Program-made: the position numbers and the translations under genes
The notes under the pieces: generated by a model
Seen by the model: the letters and a program-made list of their open reading frames with translations, nothing else
What the model was told of the DNA's origin: nothing
The model's database searches: none
NCBI GenBank assembly: GCA_033819885.1
Contig: JAQYUZ010000007.1
Location: 310,001 to 374,000 of the forward strand
Source of the DNA: Microbotryomycetes sp. JL201
Taxonomy: Eukaryota > Basidiomycota > Microbotryomycetes
Direction: 5' to 3'
DNA: 64,000 bases
In this document: piece by piece, positions 10,293 through 25,432 of the stretch
How positions within the stretch are numbered: position 1 is the first letter of the stretch
How the letters are laid out: each line of letters starts with the position of its first letter

Positions 10293-12079
10293 TTATCGCT
10301 TCAAGCTACTGACGACGCTTGGCCTTGAAGGAGGAGGAGCTTGAGCAGTAGTTCTCGAAGCCTGAGCAGACGGTGCTGACTGTGTCTGTCGACGAGCTTG
10401 TCTCTCTTTCCAAGCCTTCTTGATCTCTGGCGCCACGGCAATCAGCTGCGATGCAAAACCGCGCGCCACCACTAAGCACTCGATTCGGCGATTTGGGCAA
10501 GTCGTAAGACGGCTCACCTCTTCGCTCTCAACTCCGTGCTGTATACTTCTGATGATGTTTTGAACGGTCGTCTTGTAGTTGCCTTCAGGCTTGTCGTCCC
10601 TGAATCTCAACATTTTCCAAGTTTGCCTCTGTGCGTCCCAAACGACTTCAACTATCCTATCGTCGTATTGTTCTCTCGAATCTTTCCATCTGCATCAGCG
10701 AAACGCGATCAGCAGAAAGTCCCGTAAGAGGCGGTCGGACTGACTTTTCCCAAGTCTCATCGTCAACCTCCATCGTGTCAAAATATTGATGACCATTGTG
10801 ACCGTGGTTCATCATCAGCATAAAGACTGGTTTTTCTGTGTAGTCGGGCGCATCAGGGTTGTCCTTTTTCGCCGGAAACTTGAGCTGAAGCAAAAAGTCG
10901 ATAGAGTTCTCGGATGGAGGTTTCCACTTGAGACTGCGCAAATTCACAAGAGTCAGGTCAGTGAATGAGAGCAGGACATGACCGGGATGTAACGGACATT
11001 TTTCGATCTGTGCCTGGCGTATAGGGAGCTTCGGCACTGGTAAAGATCAAGCCATCATTGCCGTGTCGTAGTTTCGGCAAGTGCACGCGGAATATTGCCT
11101 CGATGCCGTAAGACAGCTCTTGAGGTTTCAGTAGGACTCTGTCGAGCGGACGTCAGATCCAATTAACCAGGAGTTTGGTCGTCCCCACCTGAAAGGCGCC
11201 CGCTCAAGAAAATGTGGATGGTTCTGCAGCAGCTTTTCGTACGGCTTGATGATCCATTCTCTGAGCCGCTGATCAACAGAAATGTTAAGCTTAGACCACA
11301 CTCGCTCTACTGCGTAAGAATATGCAACTCACGCCATATCGACTTTGCAATGACTTGCGCATCAAGTTATCAGAGTCGCACACGAGCAAATCGAAAGCTA
11401 GTAGCCGCCATTGATGCTATAGGCCCACCATAGGATAAGTCCTCCGTCTCGTCACGATCGTGGGTCACACACCTTGCCAGAGGTGGGGTCGACATCGATG
11501 ACGAGCTCGCCGTCTAGCACCGTGTTCGAGTGGGTATACTCTGGCCCGTCTTGGTGCGGAAATACAACGTTGAAAATCTCATAAAAGTCGTTAAAGCGAT
11601 CGACCTGCAGCGGCTCGCGTCAGCATGCTCAAAGATCAGTGGCGTGTGTAGGGGACCGGCAGCAGCTGACGAGGTACACTTGCTGGCCTTGTTCATTTGC
11701 TACGATCAGAACCAGAACCCGCACGCCGTCGGACTTTTCGCAGACCCAAAAGCTGTCCAACATTTCGCGAGTTCAGCCTGAGCTCGGGAGTTGTGAAAGA
11801 CTCGGAACGTACTCTTCCTTTTTGAGCAGCTCAATGCTGTCTTTATCAAAGCTGACAGGTTGACTTCCAGGGAACCTGCGTGCGCCCGTTGTTGTTAGTG
11901 ACCTGCATTCAAGCCTCAATGTGCGGACGACCTGCTGACCTCTGCGACTGCAGTCCACACAGCTCTGCCAAGTGGCTTCGCAGCATATAGAGCATGTCCT
12001 GGTCCTCCACCCGGTCGCCTATGCAGCCTTGCGGCACTGGGAACCGGCCATGTGAGCTCTCGGCAGCGGACGAGGCCAT
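10293..12079 (-). CDS. CEG1: mRNA guanylyltransferase (capping enzyme)
   Basis: Nine exons trace a continuous protein beginning MASSAAESSHGRFPVPQG (12079). Motif I of nucleotidyltransferases is CEKSDGVRVLV (near 11740; Lys is the GMP-linked residue), motif III is TVLDGELVIDV (near 11510), and LLAFDLLVCDSDN follows. Then come REWIIKPYEKL, DGLIFTSAEAPYTPGTD (motif V area), KWKPPSENSIDFLL and the OB-fold. The C-terminus is a Pro/Ser/Gln-rich tail ending SSLKR. The enzyme transfers GMP to the 5' diphosphate end of nascent mRNA in the nucleus, working with a separate RNA triphosphatase. The intron after the first KKED block uses GTACGT, needed to get KKEDFWVCEKSDG in frame. Length and motif order are those of fungal capping enzymes. 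All eight introns appear GT-AG. Confidence 0.93.
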
Positions 12080-12387
12080 ACAAGCGATGGTCACGCCACG
12101 GAGGCGACCCTCAGACCTCCACTACGTGTACTTGAGATTGTTTGAAGAGACTGTATGCGGAAACACGGATTTGGAACAGAGTAGTGGACGGTATCAAAGG
12201 TCAAAGCTTTGGACGCGAGCCGGTGGTCCGCAATGCGAATGCAATCAAGAACATTGCAAAAGTCTTCAATTAGAGCAAGAACAAAATTAAGAACAAGAAC
12301 AACAAAGCGAGCCAGTATCCAAATTCGCCGCGGAAAGAACGGGACTCGTTCCAGGCGGAGGCACCCGTGCGAAGCACTCTGAGGGTC
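12080..12387. other. Intergenic stretch of 308 bp
   Basis: This lies between the capping-enzyme start and the UBC9 stop, so it must contain the capping-enzyme promoter and the UBC9 3' end. A purine/A-rich stretch (12260-12310, repeated AAGAACAA units) is the only visible structure; it could be a nucleosome-poor promoter tract or 3' processing signal. Confidence 0.4.
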
Positions 12388-13327
12388 TCATCGGGGCATA
12401 CATTCGCGTGCTTGCTGCTTGACACGTTTTCTGCGATCACAAATGGTCAACCACGAGCAATTGACGGTGTCTCGTAAAACGCACTCGTAGGCCTTGATGT
12501 CTTTCCTGCTCGAGCACAAACGCCAAAATCAGCACCGCTGTTTTGAGAAGGTTCGACGACTCACTTGTAGAGCTGGTACGCATCCAATTGTGCTGGGTCG
12601 TTGGCGTTGGGGCTTGTGAGCTGCGAGTTGCGTTTGTATTAGCTCGCGTGGTCGCAACCGCAATACTCAGCCAGACGCACGAGATCTTGGATGCTCAAAA
12701 CGATCTGTTTGACCGTGATGGAAGGCTTCCATGACTTTTCTTCGTTCAGGATCGAGACTGTCGAGGCCTGTGAGCGCCACCGTGAATGTAGCTGGACAGA
12801 TAACTCACGGCAGACAGTCCCCGAAGGATAGACGTTGGGATGAAAAAGCGGTGGGGTGAATTTGCCTGTTCGGGTTCTGTTTCAGCAAGCATGCTCGCGA
12901 GCAAAGGAGAATACCTAGGACAGACACTTGGGTGGTTTCGAGGGGTAGTCTAGAATCGGTAGTGCTTTAGCGCCAATTGCTCGAGTACCGCTACATGAGC
13001 CGAAACTCACCTTCGGGAAAAATCATTTGCAACTTGTACAAGCCGTCCGCCCAGATCGTCTGTTGAGGTCCAAGTCAGTGGCGAGAGAGGAATCGCAGTC
13101 TGGTCAAGACGCACGCCTTCTTTGCCCGGTATGCCAACGTCCCAGAGCATGAGATTCAACGATCCATCACTTGTCTTTTGAGGCCTTGCCCAGAAACCCT
13201 GCACCGAGACACGCAGGTGAGCGCCGAGTTCTGGTTGCGAGAGCGAAGCATGAAGACGCACGTAAGGGTGATCCTTGCGCCATTGTTTGCGCTCTTCTTG
13301 TAACCTGACTTGGGCGATTCCGGACAT
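12388..13327 (-). CDS. UBC9: Ubc9, SUMO-conjugating E2 enzyme
   Basis: Nine short exons assemble into a complete Ubc9. The start is [20 protein letters not shown] (13327), then [80 protein letters not shown] with the catalytic cysteine in [21 protein letters not shown], and a C-terminal helix ending [13 protein letters not shown]. Ubc9 is the single E2 that passes SUMO from the E1 (Aos1-Uba2) to lysines in psi-K-x-E motifs, mostly in the nucleus. The final intron is set by the family: skipping from KAYE to KRVKQQ restores the usual C-terminus. Eight introns in about 940 bp make it the most intron-dense gene here; all look GT-AG. Confidence 0.96.
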
Positions 13328-13902
13328 GCCTGAGTATGCGTAGTGCCTCTTGTGGAGCTTGGCGAGGACCGCCCAGAGCTGATGACGAGACCACGACAGT
13401 CAGCTGATGAAGTCCATTTGTACGAAATGCATCTATGTAGCCGTTTTGTGGTGTTTTACGAGGTGCAAAGGCCTTTGACGAGGCGCGCAGGCAAGCACTC
13501 CTGTCGCGTGCAGTCCGTCGCCTTCAGACACGTTATGAGCGGAGTCGGAAAACGATATACGTATGAAGGGATTTGAGCAAGGCAAATGGGCCTCTTGATG
13601 AGCCGGCGCAATCCTGCGCAAGACGTGCGATGACTTGAACGCTAGCGCCGATATCGCACCAGCAGTGCAGTCGTTGCGAGCGATCACCGCAGATACTTCT
13701 AGATATCAGAATCAGGTGGGGTACCAATAGCACTCACCGGGGATGGCAGGTGCGGATGAGGACGGAGCAGAGCAGTCAGTGGCGAGCAATCATTCGTCAT
13801 GATGTATCTCAAATCAAGTTCGACATCCTCCTTTCAATTTGCAGTGTACCAAGACAATGTTGTTCACAATCACAAAATACGCTATCAGCAGATTGCGAGT
13901 GC
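13328..13902. other. Intergenic stretch of 575 bp
   Basis: It lies between the UBC9 start and the stop of the Sam37-like gene on the same strand. Short ORFs on both strands lack any family motif. A GGTGAGT near 13738 (minus strand) might start a 5'-UTR intron of UBC9, but I cannot support it. Confidence 0.35.
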
Positions 13903-14940
13903 TCACGGCCGCTTGTCTTGGACCCAGGCCAGCAGGGAGGGACACCGGTCAAGCTTCTCCTTGAGTGCAGCCGCATTCGACCTCGGCAGCTCGTCAATAA
14001 TTGATAACACAGAGTAGAGCCACGCGTCGAGCTGATCCGGTGACCTGGAATGCCTCCAGAATTAAGCGCGCGCGTTTTCCACCTATCAAACCCGAAACTC
14101 ACCCGCGTCCGCCAAAGTACGGTCCGTCAGCCTCAGTAGACCTCATTTTTGCCTCAAACGCTCCCAAACCTTCTACTGCTTCCCTCTCGACCGCCTCCAG
14201 GTCGAGGACAACTCTCGGCCCTTCTTTGCCACCTCGAAGTTTCTTGATCTCTGCGATGCGAGCGCTCCTCTCTTGTCTCGAATTGAGGGACATAAAGATG
14301 CTTGTTACGAAGGGCAACTGTCGCTGCGGAAGGACGCTGACGCGCTGTGTTGAGCTCGGCGATAGGTAGATCGCAGCCAAGACGGCAGGCAAAAGGGCTG
14401 TCTGCAACAAGGCAGTGAAAGCTTGTCGCGTTGGATCCGCGGAAGGATCCGGCGACCCAGGCTGTGGCGGAGCGGTGTGAGACCCTTTATCTGACGTTGA
14501 TGTCGAAGTTGGGCCGAGCAAGTGTTTCGAGATCTCGTCCGTCGACAACAACTGGCCATCCGATAAATGCAGAGCAGGCAGAGTCTGCCCAGGCGCACCT
14601 GCTGCTGTGTCCAGCCATTTTACGGTGCAATCGTCTAGCCCTGTAAACCTTGCGAGTGCCTGCGCCTGTCGACAACTGGGGTCTAAGCTCTCGCTCGCCG
14701 CCGCCTTGGCCGCGGCCTGCGCAGGCAGATGTGGTGGACCGTACACCCATAAAGTGGCCTTTGGGGGTTGCCCAGACAGCGGCGGCTCGTCTGGTTGCCA
14801 TGTGACGAGCGGAAAGGTCGCGAACAGCGACGAGACGAAGCCTGGCATAGCCAGAGTCGGCCTGCGGCGGTCTGCAGCATATCACAAAGTCAATGGAAGG
14901 CCTGAGGCGCAACAGAGTGCCGCGAAGACGGACCTGACAT
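13903..14940 (-). CDS. Sam37/metaxin-like mitochondrial outer-membrane protein
   Basis: The main exon (14861-14103) carries TLWVYGPPHLP, SLDPSCRQAQALARFTG, VKWLDTAAGAPG, LPALHLSDGQLLSTDEI and, at the end, DGPYFGGRG. After an intron (14102-14045) the last exon reads SPDQLDAWLYSVLSIID and ends LLAWVQDKRP. This is the thioredoxin-like plus GST-C-like arrangement of metaxins and Sam37/Tom37, which sit on the cytosolic face of the SAM complex and help insert beta-barrel proteins. About 300 aa fits. Two starts are possible: an ATG at 14848, or an ATG split by an intron (AT at 14940-14939, intron 14938-14862, then G), which adds four residues. I favour the split start because AT-GTCAGG and the CAG match the pattern seen at 1501, but this needs transcript data. 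A hydrophobic tail anchor is not evident. Confidence 0.65.
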
Positions 14941-15159
14941 AGCTTGGACGATGACGCAGGAAGCCAAGCGAGGGCTACTCGTTTAAACACGTGTGTATGA
15001 GAGACTTGACGACTGATTGGACAACGGATGATAGATGCTTGTCCACAAACCTCAGTGCCAGATACGGTGTGCATTGCGCCTTATTATAATAGAAACCAGT
15101 CGCGCTCGGGCCACGCGCGGCTTCACGTCCGGCAGCGTTCAGAGCCACCGCGTGCAATC

Positions 15160-18100
15160 ATGGCGGTCGTGAGTTACGCGTTTGGCAGGCTACAATTCTG
15201 AAGGCTCACAAGTCCGTGTCCAGTCTGCCAAGTCTGCGGCCGTGTTCGTTATCGACTGCGCGTACACGATGAGTCTCGCCCGGCCATTCACTCAAGGCCA
15301 CGGCAGCGACAGGCGCGAGACATCAACGACACCAATAGATGTTGCCAAGCGATACGTCAAGGCCAAGATTGTCCAACGTGTCAGTTAGCGAAACAGCCGC
15401 TTATGACTTTGACCGCATCGGGTCATGGAGGCTACACATGTTTGGACTCGACTCATTCCCTGTATGGCTGCAGATGATCCGAGAGCTCAAGACGACACCC
15501 ATCATCGTCCTCTTGTACGGCGTCCCCAAGACGAAGAACATCCTGACCGCCAGGAGCAAGGAATCGGGCAAGTATGACAAGCACGATGACCTCTACAGGT
15601 ACATGTATGAGCTCGTGGGAGCAGAGTTTGCACCTGGAATGCATACGCTCGCCCAAATCGACGGCATCATCGCTGGAGAAGGACCAGACGCCGAAGAGGG
15701 TTCGGACTGGTCAGCTGACGGTCTGTGGCAGTCCAGTCCAGAGCAGCGGTCTAAGCTCGGTGCTGAAACCTGTCCGCAGCTCACTCGGCCATCATCCTTG
15801 CCATGGAAACGATCGAATCCATTCCGAAAACGGCAAAGTTCTCGCGCGACATTTATCTGTTGACGGATGGAGAGTCGGCGTCAGACTGGGATAGGTGGCA
15901 AGACACCGTCGAACGTATGAATGGTCGGAATATGGCTCTGACTGTCGTGTAAGTACACGCAAAGCGAGCGATCGCTATGCTCGCTTACGCTTCAGTCTAT
16001 TCAGCGGCTTCAATTTTGACGATGAAGACTATGATTTTGTCGAGCAAGACAAATCGACGATCAAGGTGATCTTGGACCTCAAAATTGCCCTTGTTGGCAC
16101 TGACGCGTTTGTTTGACCTAGCGTACGAATGAAGAGCATTTTCGAAAGATGGTCGAGGGCTTGGACGAGCCATCGATCTGCGCCACCATGGCTCGCGCGC
16201 TCGACTCGATCGCGTCGCCCGTTATTAAAGAAGTGAAATCGCAAAAAGCTGGCATGCTTCTCACCCTCGGAGACAACGAAAGATTCCCTGATCGCAGCCT
16301 ATCGATTCATATCGAAGTGTCAAAAGCGGTCAGCGCCGCCCCGCTGAAATCAATGGCCAAAATGTCGTTGCAATCGTTTCCTTCTATTTCATCAGGGTAC
16401 AACAAGCGTCCACGCGACGTTGATCAGATGGACGAGGACGCTGAAGCCGGACCGAGTACTTCGACGAGCAAACGAATAGAAACCGACGCGCAGAATCAAA
16501 GCAAGAGTGGCCGAGACGCCAAAGCTCCAAACGTCAAGTACACAATGGGCCATCTCGGACGAACCCTTGACAAACTGCTCGAGATGGAGAATCTTGCTAC
16601 AGACGGGTACGAAAACTCGCACACGGTCACAATCGAGAGGCGATATCATTACAAAGCAATGAATGACCCCGCAGAAGCTAAGCGTGAGAAAGAGACCGAA
16701 GCAAAAGGCAAAGGAAAGGATGGAGAAAGACAAGACGAGCGCGAACGGATTAAAGAATTGCCCTTAGCTCCGGAAGACCATCTCGCCCTGGGTTATTATT
16801 ACGGCGGTGACATCGTGCCTGCCGAGGATTTGTCGGACGGTGCTGGAACGCTGAGTGGGCTCGTCCAGGGCATGATGATCACCGGGTTTATGAAGCAAAG
16901 CGAGGCGCGGCTCGATTGGCGAATCGGTGACGCATTGTTCGTCACGGCGGCTGTAGGCCAAATTGGGTCAGAGCATTTGTTTTCGGCTCTGATCAATGCG
17001 ATGACGGAGCGCAAAGCCTGTGCGATCGCGCGGTATGTGGGCAAACCTTGGACGGAGTCAAAGACTGGCACTTTGAAGTTTCCAGAGCCAAGGTTGGGCT
17101 TGTTGTGGCCGTCAATCGAGGAGACGGACGATGGGGTTATCGAGCTGTGCTATTGGATCAGGGTAGGATGGATATCGTACAGTCTCACTTGAAGCTGACC
17201 TCCCGCGTGCCAGATGCCCTTCGCCGAAGACATGAGGCAGATTGTGTTCCCTTCGCTCGACATCATCTACGGCTTGTCTGGAGTGGTGCTCAAGGAACAT
17301 TCCAATTTGCCAACGACTGCTCAACAAGATGCGATGGACGATTTTGTGGATGCGATGGACATTAGCAAGGCCGGACCGGAAGACGGAGAGGGGTGAGCTA
17401 CAGGGAGACAGGTTCAGTGTTGTCCGGCAACTGATTGTTCTTGTTCTTTTCCAGTCGCCCGACGCACTGGTTCTCGATCAAAGAGTCTTACTCCCCGGCG
17501 ATTCACAATGTCAACAATGCGCTCGTGTTCCGATTGTCGAACCCGGAAGGCGAGCTTCCTCCAGTATGCTCTCATCTGACCAAATACCTCGATCCTCCCG
17601 AACATGTCGTGCAACAAGCTCGTGAAGCTATTGAACATGCCATCAAAACTCTTGACGTGCATGCCGCACCTCCTAAGCCAACAAAGATTCACAGAGGCGC
17701 GAAAGGTCAGTCGAACGAGACTGCCGATGTAGATTACGACCCTTCTGCCGAACTGCTTGGAGGCAAACGGTCCGCCTCTCAGAAACCCAGCGGACAGCTG
17801 CGCGTCCATGAGAATGAGCGCGAGATGCTGCCCGGCGCGCCTGGTCCTCTCAAACGTGTCGTGACACAGGTCAAGTCGCAGTCGCAGTCGCAAACGAAAG
17901 ATGCTATTGACGAGGACGCAAGCATGAATTCTGGAGAAGTACATGGGATAAAAATGGAGCCGTCATCAAACAAAGCACGAAGTGCGCTGGAGGACGTTGA
18001 AATGGTCGGCTCTGAGGCGGAACCCGACACCGAGGACGAGGACGCGGACAACGAACCGACAACCGCGAGTAGACTAGCAATCGCGCCCGCGACCCTGTCG

Positions 18101-18451
18101 ACGGCCAATCTAGAATTTGACTTTGATTCTGTTGCCGACGTGAGTGGCATGAGGCGGGCACTCGACTTGTTGCGGGACAAAGTCGAAGGATTGGTCCGGT
18201 CGTCGTTCTCAACACAGCACTACAACAAGTGCATCCGTGCGCTGAAGCGGGCACAAATCCGAGCTCGAGAGGTGCGCATGCGTGATGAAGAGGAGCGATG
18301 GCGCGTTGCTTATTTCGCCTTGTCCTCGTTCTCATCACAGCAAGGCGACGCGGATGCGTACGACGACATGGTCCGCCAGCTCGTGTCAAAGTTCCGAGCC
18401 GATCCTGACAAGCTCGACTTTGTGGAATGGGTTAAAAAGCACGAGCTCTGA
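15160..18451 (+). CDS. KU80: Ku80 subunit of the Ku DNA-end-binding complex
   Basis: Eight exons (15160-15168, 15224-15379, 15474-15720, 15780-15948, 15996-16065, 16122-17162, 17214-17392, 17455-18451) give 955 aa. The N-terminal von Willebrand A-like domain shows SAAVFVIDCAYTMS and DIYLLTDGE. The Ku beta-barrel core contains GYYYGGDIVPAEDLS (the conserved Y-G-D/G-I-V-P motif), RKACAIARYVGKP, LGLLWPSIEE and MPFAEDMRQIVFPSLD. The C-terminal arm follows FSIKESYSPAIHNVNNAL. Ku70-Ku80 encircles broken DNA ends and starts non-homologous end joining; it also protects telomeres. The C-terminus has a long acidic, low-complexity linker (17880-18070) and a final helical segment instead of an obvious DNA-PKcs-binding tail, as expected in fungi. 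A Lys/Glu-rich insert (16670-16770) sits inside the core. The first exon holds only three codons. Confidence 0.93.
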
Positions 18452-18746
18452 GCACAAGGTGTGAACATGTGGAACGATTTTCTGATTTGTGAGATTGGAC
18501 GTATGTTGTTGTGTAAGGGCTCGCTCGATCGGTGGCGGCTGCTTGTTTCTCTGGTCGGATTTGAAACCACGATGATCACACTGGGTCGTCGCGAGGTTTT
18601 GGAAGAAGATTGACACATGTGACCAAAATTCATGCAATACCACAATCGATGGTCATTCATCTTGATTGCGCCCACATTTCGGCTTCTTGGCTCTGACCAT
18701 CCACGGTCGACTTGCGCGCGCCTTCTCTTCATCCGCGACGGTCGGA

Positions 18747-20453
18747 ATGAGTGCGACAAAGTTGAACGCGAATGATGTGCTGCTGCTCGACAGCGCCCTG
18801 CTCAAGGTGAGTCATCGAATGTTTCCCCCCACATTCGGGTGACGAACGGTTGACACGACGACTCGCAGGCGCCGATAGAACAGATGCGCAAGGTACAAAA
18901 GGCCACTCTCAAGACGTTCGAGTACAACCTTGGCGCGCAAAGCTCGTTCCAGCGCGAGTTGGATGACTTGTTGCGCAAGACGGCGACGGCGTCATCAGCA
19001 GCAACGACAGCGTCGTCTGCGGGTCCAGCAACACGTGCGAGCGTTGATCCAGATTCGCTCAAAAAAGTTGACGCGCTCCTGTCCAAGATGCGCGGCTTGA
19101 AGCGCAAGCTGTCAGAACTTGGCGCGCAATCGACCGAAGCGACAAACCAAGCTCGGGCCAGGACAGAGTACCTCGCACGCGTTCCACACGCAACGGATGA
19201 CCCAAGTTACTCTAAATGGAGCCGCACGAGGCTCAGCTACCACCTGACCGACTACATGCTCAGGTCATCGCCACCGTTGACGACCACGGCCAAAGTACTC
19301 GCACGCGAGCAGCACATTGACAAGCTCGTCGACTTTGGCCTGTGGCAAGAACTGCACAAGGCTCAAGACGGCCTCAGTCAGCACAAGCTCGACCAGGTGC
19401 TCAGCTGGGTCAATGACAACAAGGTCGCTCTTCGAAAATCCAAGGTCAGTTCCAGGCTGCAGGCTCGCCACGCCACTGCTGCCTTTTGACACTGAGCGCG
19501 ATGCAGTCATCACTTGAATTCACGATCCACCTTCAAGCCTACATTGAACTATGTCGAGAACGTAACCTCGTCGAAGCGATCGCCTATGTCAAGAAGAACT
19601 TGTCGGCGTCAGCAGTGGCCGAAATGAACAGTGACAGCGGATCACCCTCAACATCGACGTATCTTACCGAGCTCAGTCATGCCATGGCACTGCTAGCATA
19701 CGCTCCTGATACGGCCTGCCAGCCATACCAGGTGAGTTTGCTGGCACGTACGAGCTTTTGAATTTTCGCCGACCTCGCTCTTTCAGGAACTGTATTCAGA
19801 CAGTCGATGGTCATCACTTCTCAATCTATTCCGTACTACTTTTCTTGAGCTGCATTCCCTGCCTGCGATCCCTATCTTGCACATGTCACTGCAAGCAGGC
19901 ATTGCTTCGCTCAAAACACCGATCTGCTGTCCATTGCCGAGCGCGCCACCAGCGAATGGCGACCCTGGCAGTAGCGCGTCTTCAGCAGCCAGTTCGACTA
20001 CAACGGCGACAAGTATAGAGTCTGGATCAAATGAAGCGAGCAATGGCATCGCAGACAGTGAGGGTCCGCAACCGCCAGTGCATTCGCTCGAAGGGCGACC
20101 TTCGGCCGAATGTCCGATCTGTTCATCACCTTTGCATGACTTGGCGCCAGAAGTACCGTATTCTCATCATGTCAACTCTACGATTGTGTGTGGAATCACG
20201 GGCAAGGTCGTGCAGGGTGACGCTGGCGAAGGAGGTCAACTGGTGGCCCTTGTAAGCAGAGTGACTGGCGAAGGCCGGGTCTACTCGAAAGAGGTGAGGG
20301 AAGATTGTTGATGACGGATCTATGGCAACTGACTTTTTTCTTTGTCAGGGCCTCGTCATGTTGGCGTCGCAGCATGCACAAGGCAAGATTGTCGAGCCCG
20401 TCTCGGGTGAAGTATTTGAATGGGACGATTTGAAAAAGGTCTTCATCTCTTGA
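18747..20453 (+). CDS. FYV10: Fyv10/Gid9 (MAEA) subunit of the GID/CTLH E3 ubiquitin ligase
   Basis: Exons 18747-18806, 18869-19444, 19507-19731, 19787-20293 and 20349-20453 give 490 aa. A helical N-terminus (residues ~20-130) precedes a LisH motif (SYHLTDYMLRSS) and CTLH (WQELHKAQDGL and on into IHLQAYIELCRERN). A CRA region follows (AMALLAYAPDTACQPYQELY, RWSSLLNLFR). The C-terminal RING-like zinc finger is ECPICSSPLHDLAPEVPYSHH with the late block VEPVSGEVFEWDDLKKVF, the degenerate RING of Gid2/Gid9 proteins. In yeast the complex degrades gluconeogenic enzymes such as Fbp1 when glucose returns. A Ser/Thr/Ala-rich linker of about 45 residues sits before the RING. The stop lies only 84 bp upstream of the AFG2 start on the same strand. 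Confidence 0.93.
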
Positions 20454-20537
20454 CTCCTCCAATTTGAGTTTTTTCATCACACTGTCCCGTGTTGTTGCAT
20501 TATCGCGAGTTTCTGTTCCTACTCTGCCTGAGTGGGC

Positions 20538-23655
<3,118 letters not shown>

Positions 23656-23732
23656 AGAATCGAGAGCAAGAACCATAGACAGTGCATACTTGATATTCTG
23701 CCATATTTTACAGTATATCACAACAATTGCAT

Positions 23733-25432
23733 CTAGAATTCCTCCCTCGAAACGACTTGCTCACCGTCCGAAGCCATTTCTTCGTCCGTCAGCTCGTCTT
23801 CCAGACGCATAGCGTACTTTTCCCAATCTGGTATCTTGCGCCAAGTCCATCCATCGCTCACCGCCGGAACTGAAATTGGCAAAAAGATGGTTGACCAGTG
23901 ACTGCGTCAGGTGCTCAGTCAGCTTACACGCACGATCAGACCGCTATCACAGATGCGAGGCGACTTGCAAAGATCCCGTCGGTCGCACGTTGAAAAAGTA
24001 CTGCAAGTTGACACGTTTGCCCAGGTCGTAAGGATTGCGAAACTCTGTTCTTCGCATTTCTGCCGTTTTGCGATACCATTCTGTTTTGTCCGCATGTCAG
24101 AGTTCTCATTCGCGCAAGCATAACCGAGATCTGTGCGCTTGCCATTGTCGTGAGCTTCTACCGTTGTCTCGCCGCCCGCGATTAGCCAAATCTGGCTGTA
24201 GTGAGCAGCCTGTGAGTTATCGTACTGAGCATGCATTCGACCTTTCTGCTCACTAGATTGCCATGATAGCGACGGCCAACCCGAGAATCAAAGCCAGGAT
24301 GAACGTGAGCGGTACAAACATGCGTGGCGTCCGATGCGGCCACTGCGAGCCGAGTTCAGGCTGTGCACGACAAGTATGCGACCTGTCAAGACTTACTTGG
24401 CCAAAGTCGAGGGCCAGCCACAGTGGTTTCCAGCCCCAATATGCCGCGAACCCGCAAGATATGGAAAAATAGCACAAGAACAAGACAAAGTATCGCTCGT
24501 TGTGCAATCCGACACACTGCTTGATCCAAGGACAGCTAGAATCAGAGCCTGTTCAGTCACCTTTTCGGTCGCGATGGCGATGGTGACGATTTACTGGTGA
24601 TCAAACTTGAGGATGCAGGTTTTGCAGACTTTACAATGATGTGCGCGCTCTGCATCAATCTGGCGTGAGAGAGACTTGTAGGACTGAGCACGTTGAGCGC
24701 AAGGTGACTGACCAGGTTTCGGTGGTCGAACGCCGTCGACGCGATCGCACTTTTTGCAAGTTCTGCCCTTTTTCTCGCGCCGCATGCTGGATGCTGGCTG
24801 TCCTGCCGAAGCGAGATCATGTCGATTCTGCTTGTTGGCATGCTGATCCGCCTGAATCTGCTTGATCATCCTCTCTCGCTTGGGATCGGGCTTGACGCGG
24901 GCAGGTGCAGCAAAGCGTCCGAGCGCACCGACGCACAAGCTAGCTGGCACGAACCTTGCCCAATCGCGCGAGGGTGGAGCAGGCGGGTCCAGTGGTGAGC
25001 CAGGCTTGACGGTGATCGACTTGTAATCTGTGCAAAGGCGCCACGAGTCCCGAGCTCAGTCCAGATCGCTCAATGCGCGCGGGTGTGGCGAAGAACTAAC
25101 AATGAAAGACCATCATGGTTACGAGATAGGCTGTCCAAGCCAAAGCTGCCGCGAACGTTATCCATGACGTGTCTTGCTTCCTAAAGTGGTACGGAAACAC
25201 TACATCGTAAAACGATGCGATGCAGCACGACAAGAGCACGACAGCGAGCGCGACAAACAAGGGTCCGACGTGGTCTGGGGTTGAGGGATTGCATGATCAG
25301 TTTTGGATTGCACACGGTTGGACTCGTTCTGCAGCACTTGCGAGTGATTTTGTCCATGCTGCGCTCGACGCGACGAAACGCGCCAAACACGCACGCCGAG
25401 CATTGCGACAGCAACGCTATCCGACGAGGCAT
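23733..25432 (-). CDS. DHHC-type protein S-palmitoyltransferase
   Basis: Nine exons (25432-25342, 25274-25101, 25027-24713, 24649-24595, 24535-24397, 24360-24254, 24195-24143, 24080-23969, 23901-23733) give 404 aa. The order is that of Pfa enzymes: a Cys-rich N-terminus with RRVERSMDK, membrane spans (GPLFVALAVVLLSCC; TFAAALAWTAYLV), then the zinc-binding domain CKKCDRVDGVRPPKPERAHH, CKVCKTCILKFDHHCPW with the acylated DHHC cysteine, and KQCVGLHNERYF. Two more spans follow, then WLIAGGETTVEAHDNEWYRK (a T-T-x-E motif) and NPYDLGKRVNLQYFFN. The enzyme attaches palmitate to cysteines at ER, Golgi or vacuole membranes. Three of eight introns use GC donors: 25341-25275, 24142-24081 and 23968-23902. 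Each is needed to join conserved blocks. The stop is 77 bp from the AFG2 stop (convergent). The start ATG at 25432 could be preceded by more coding DNA. Confidence 0.88.
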
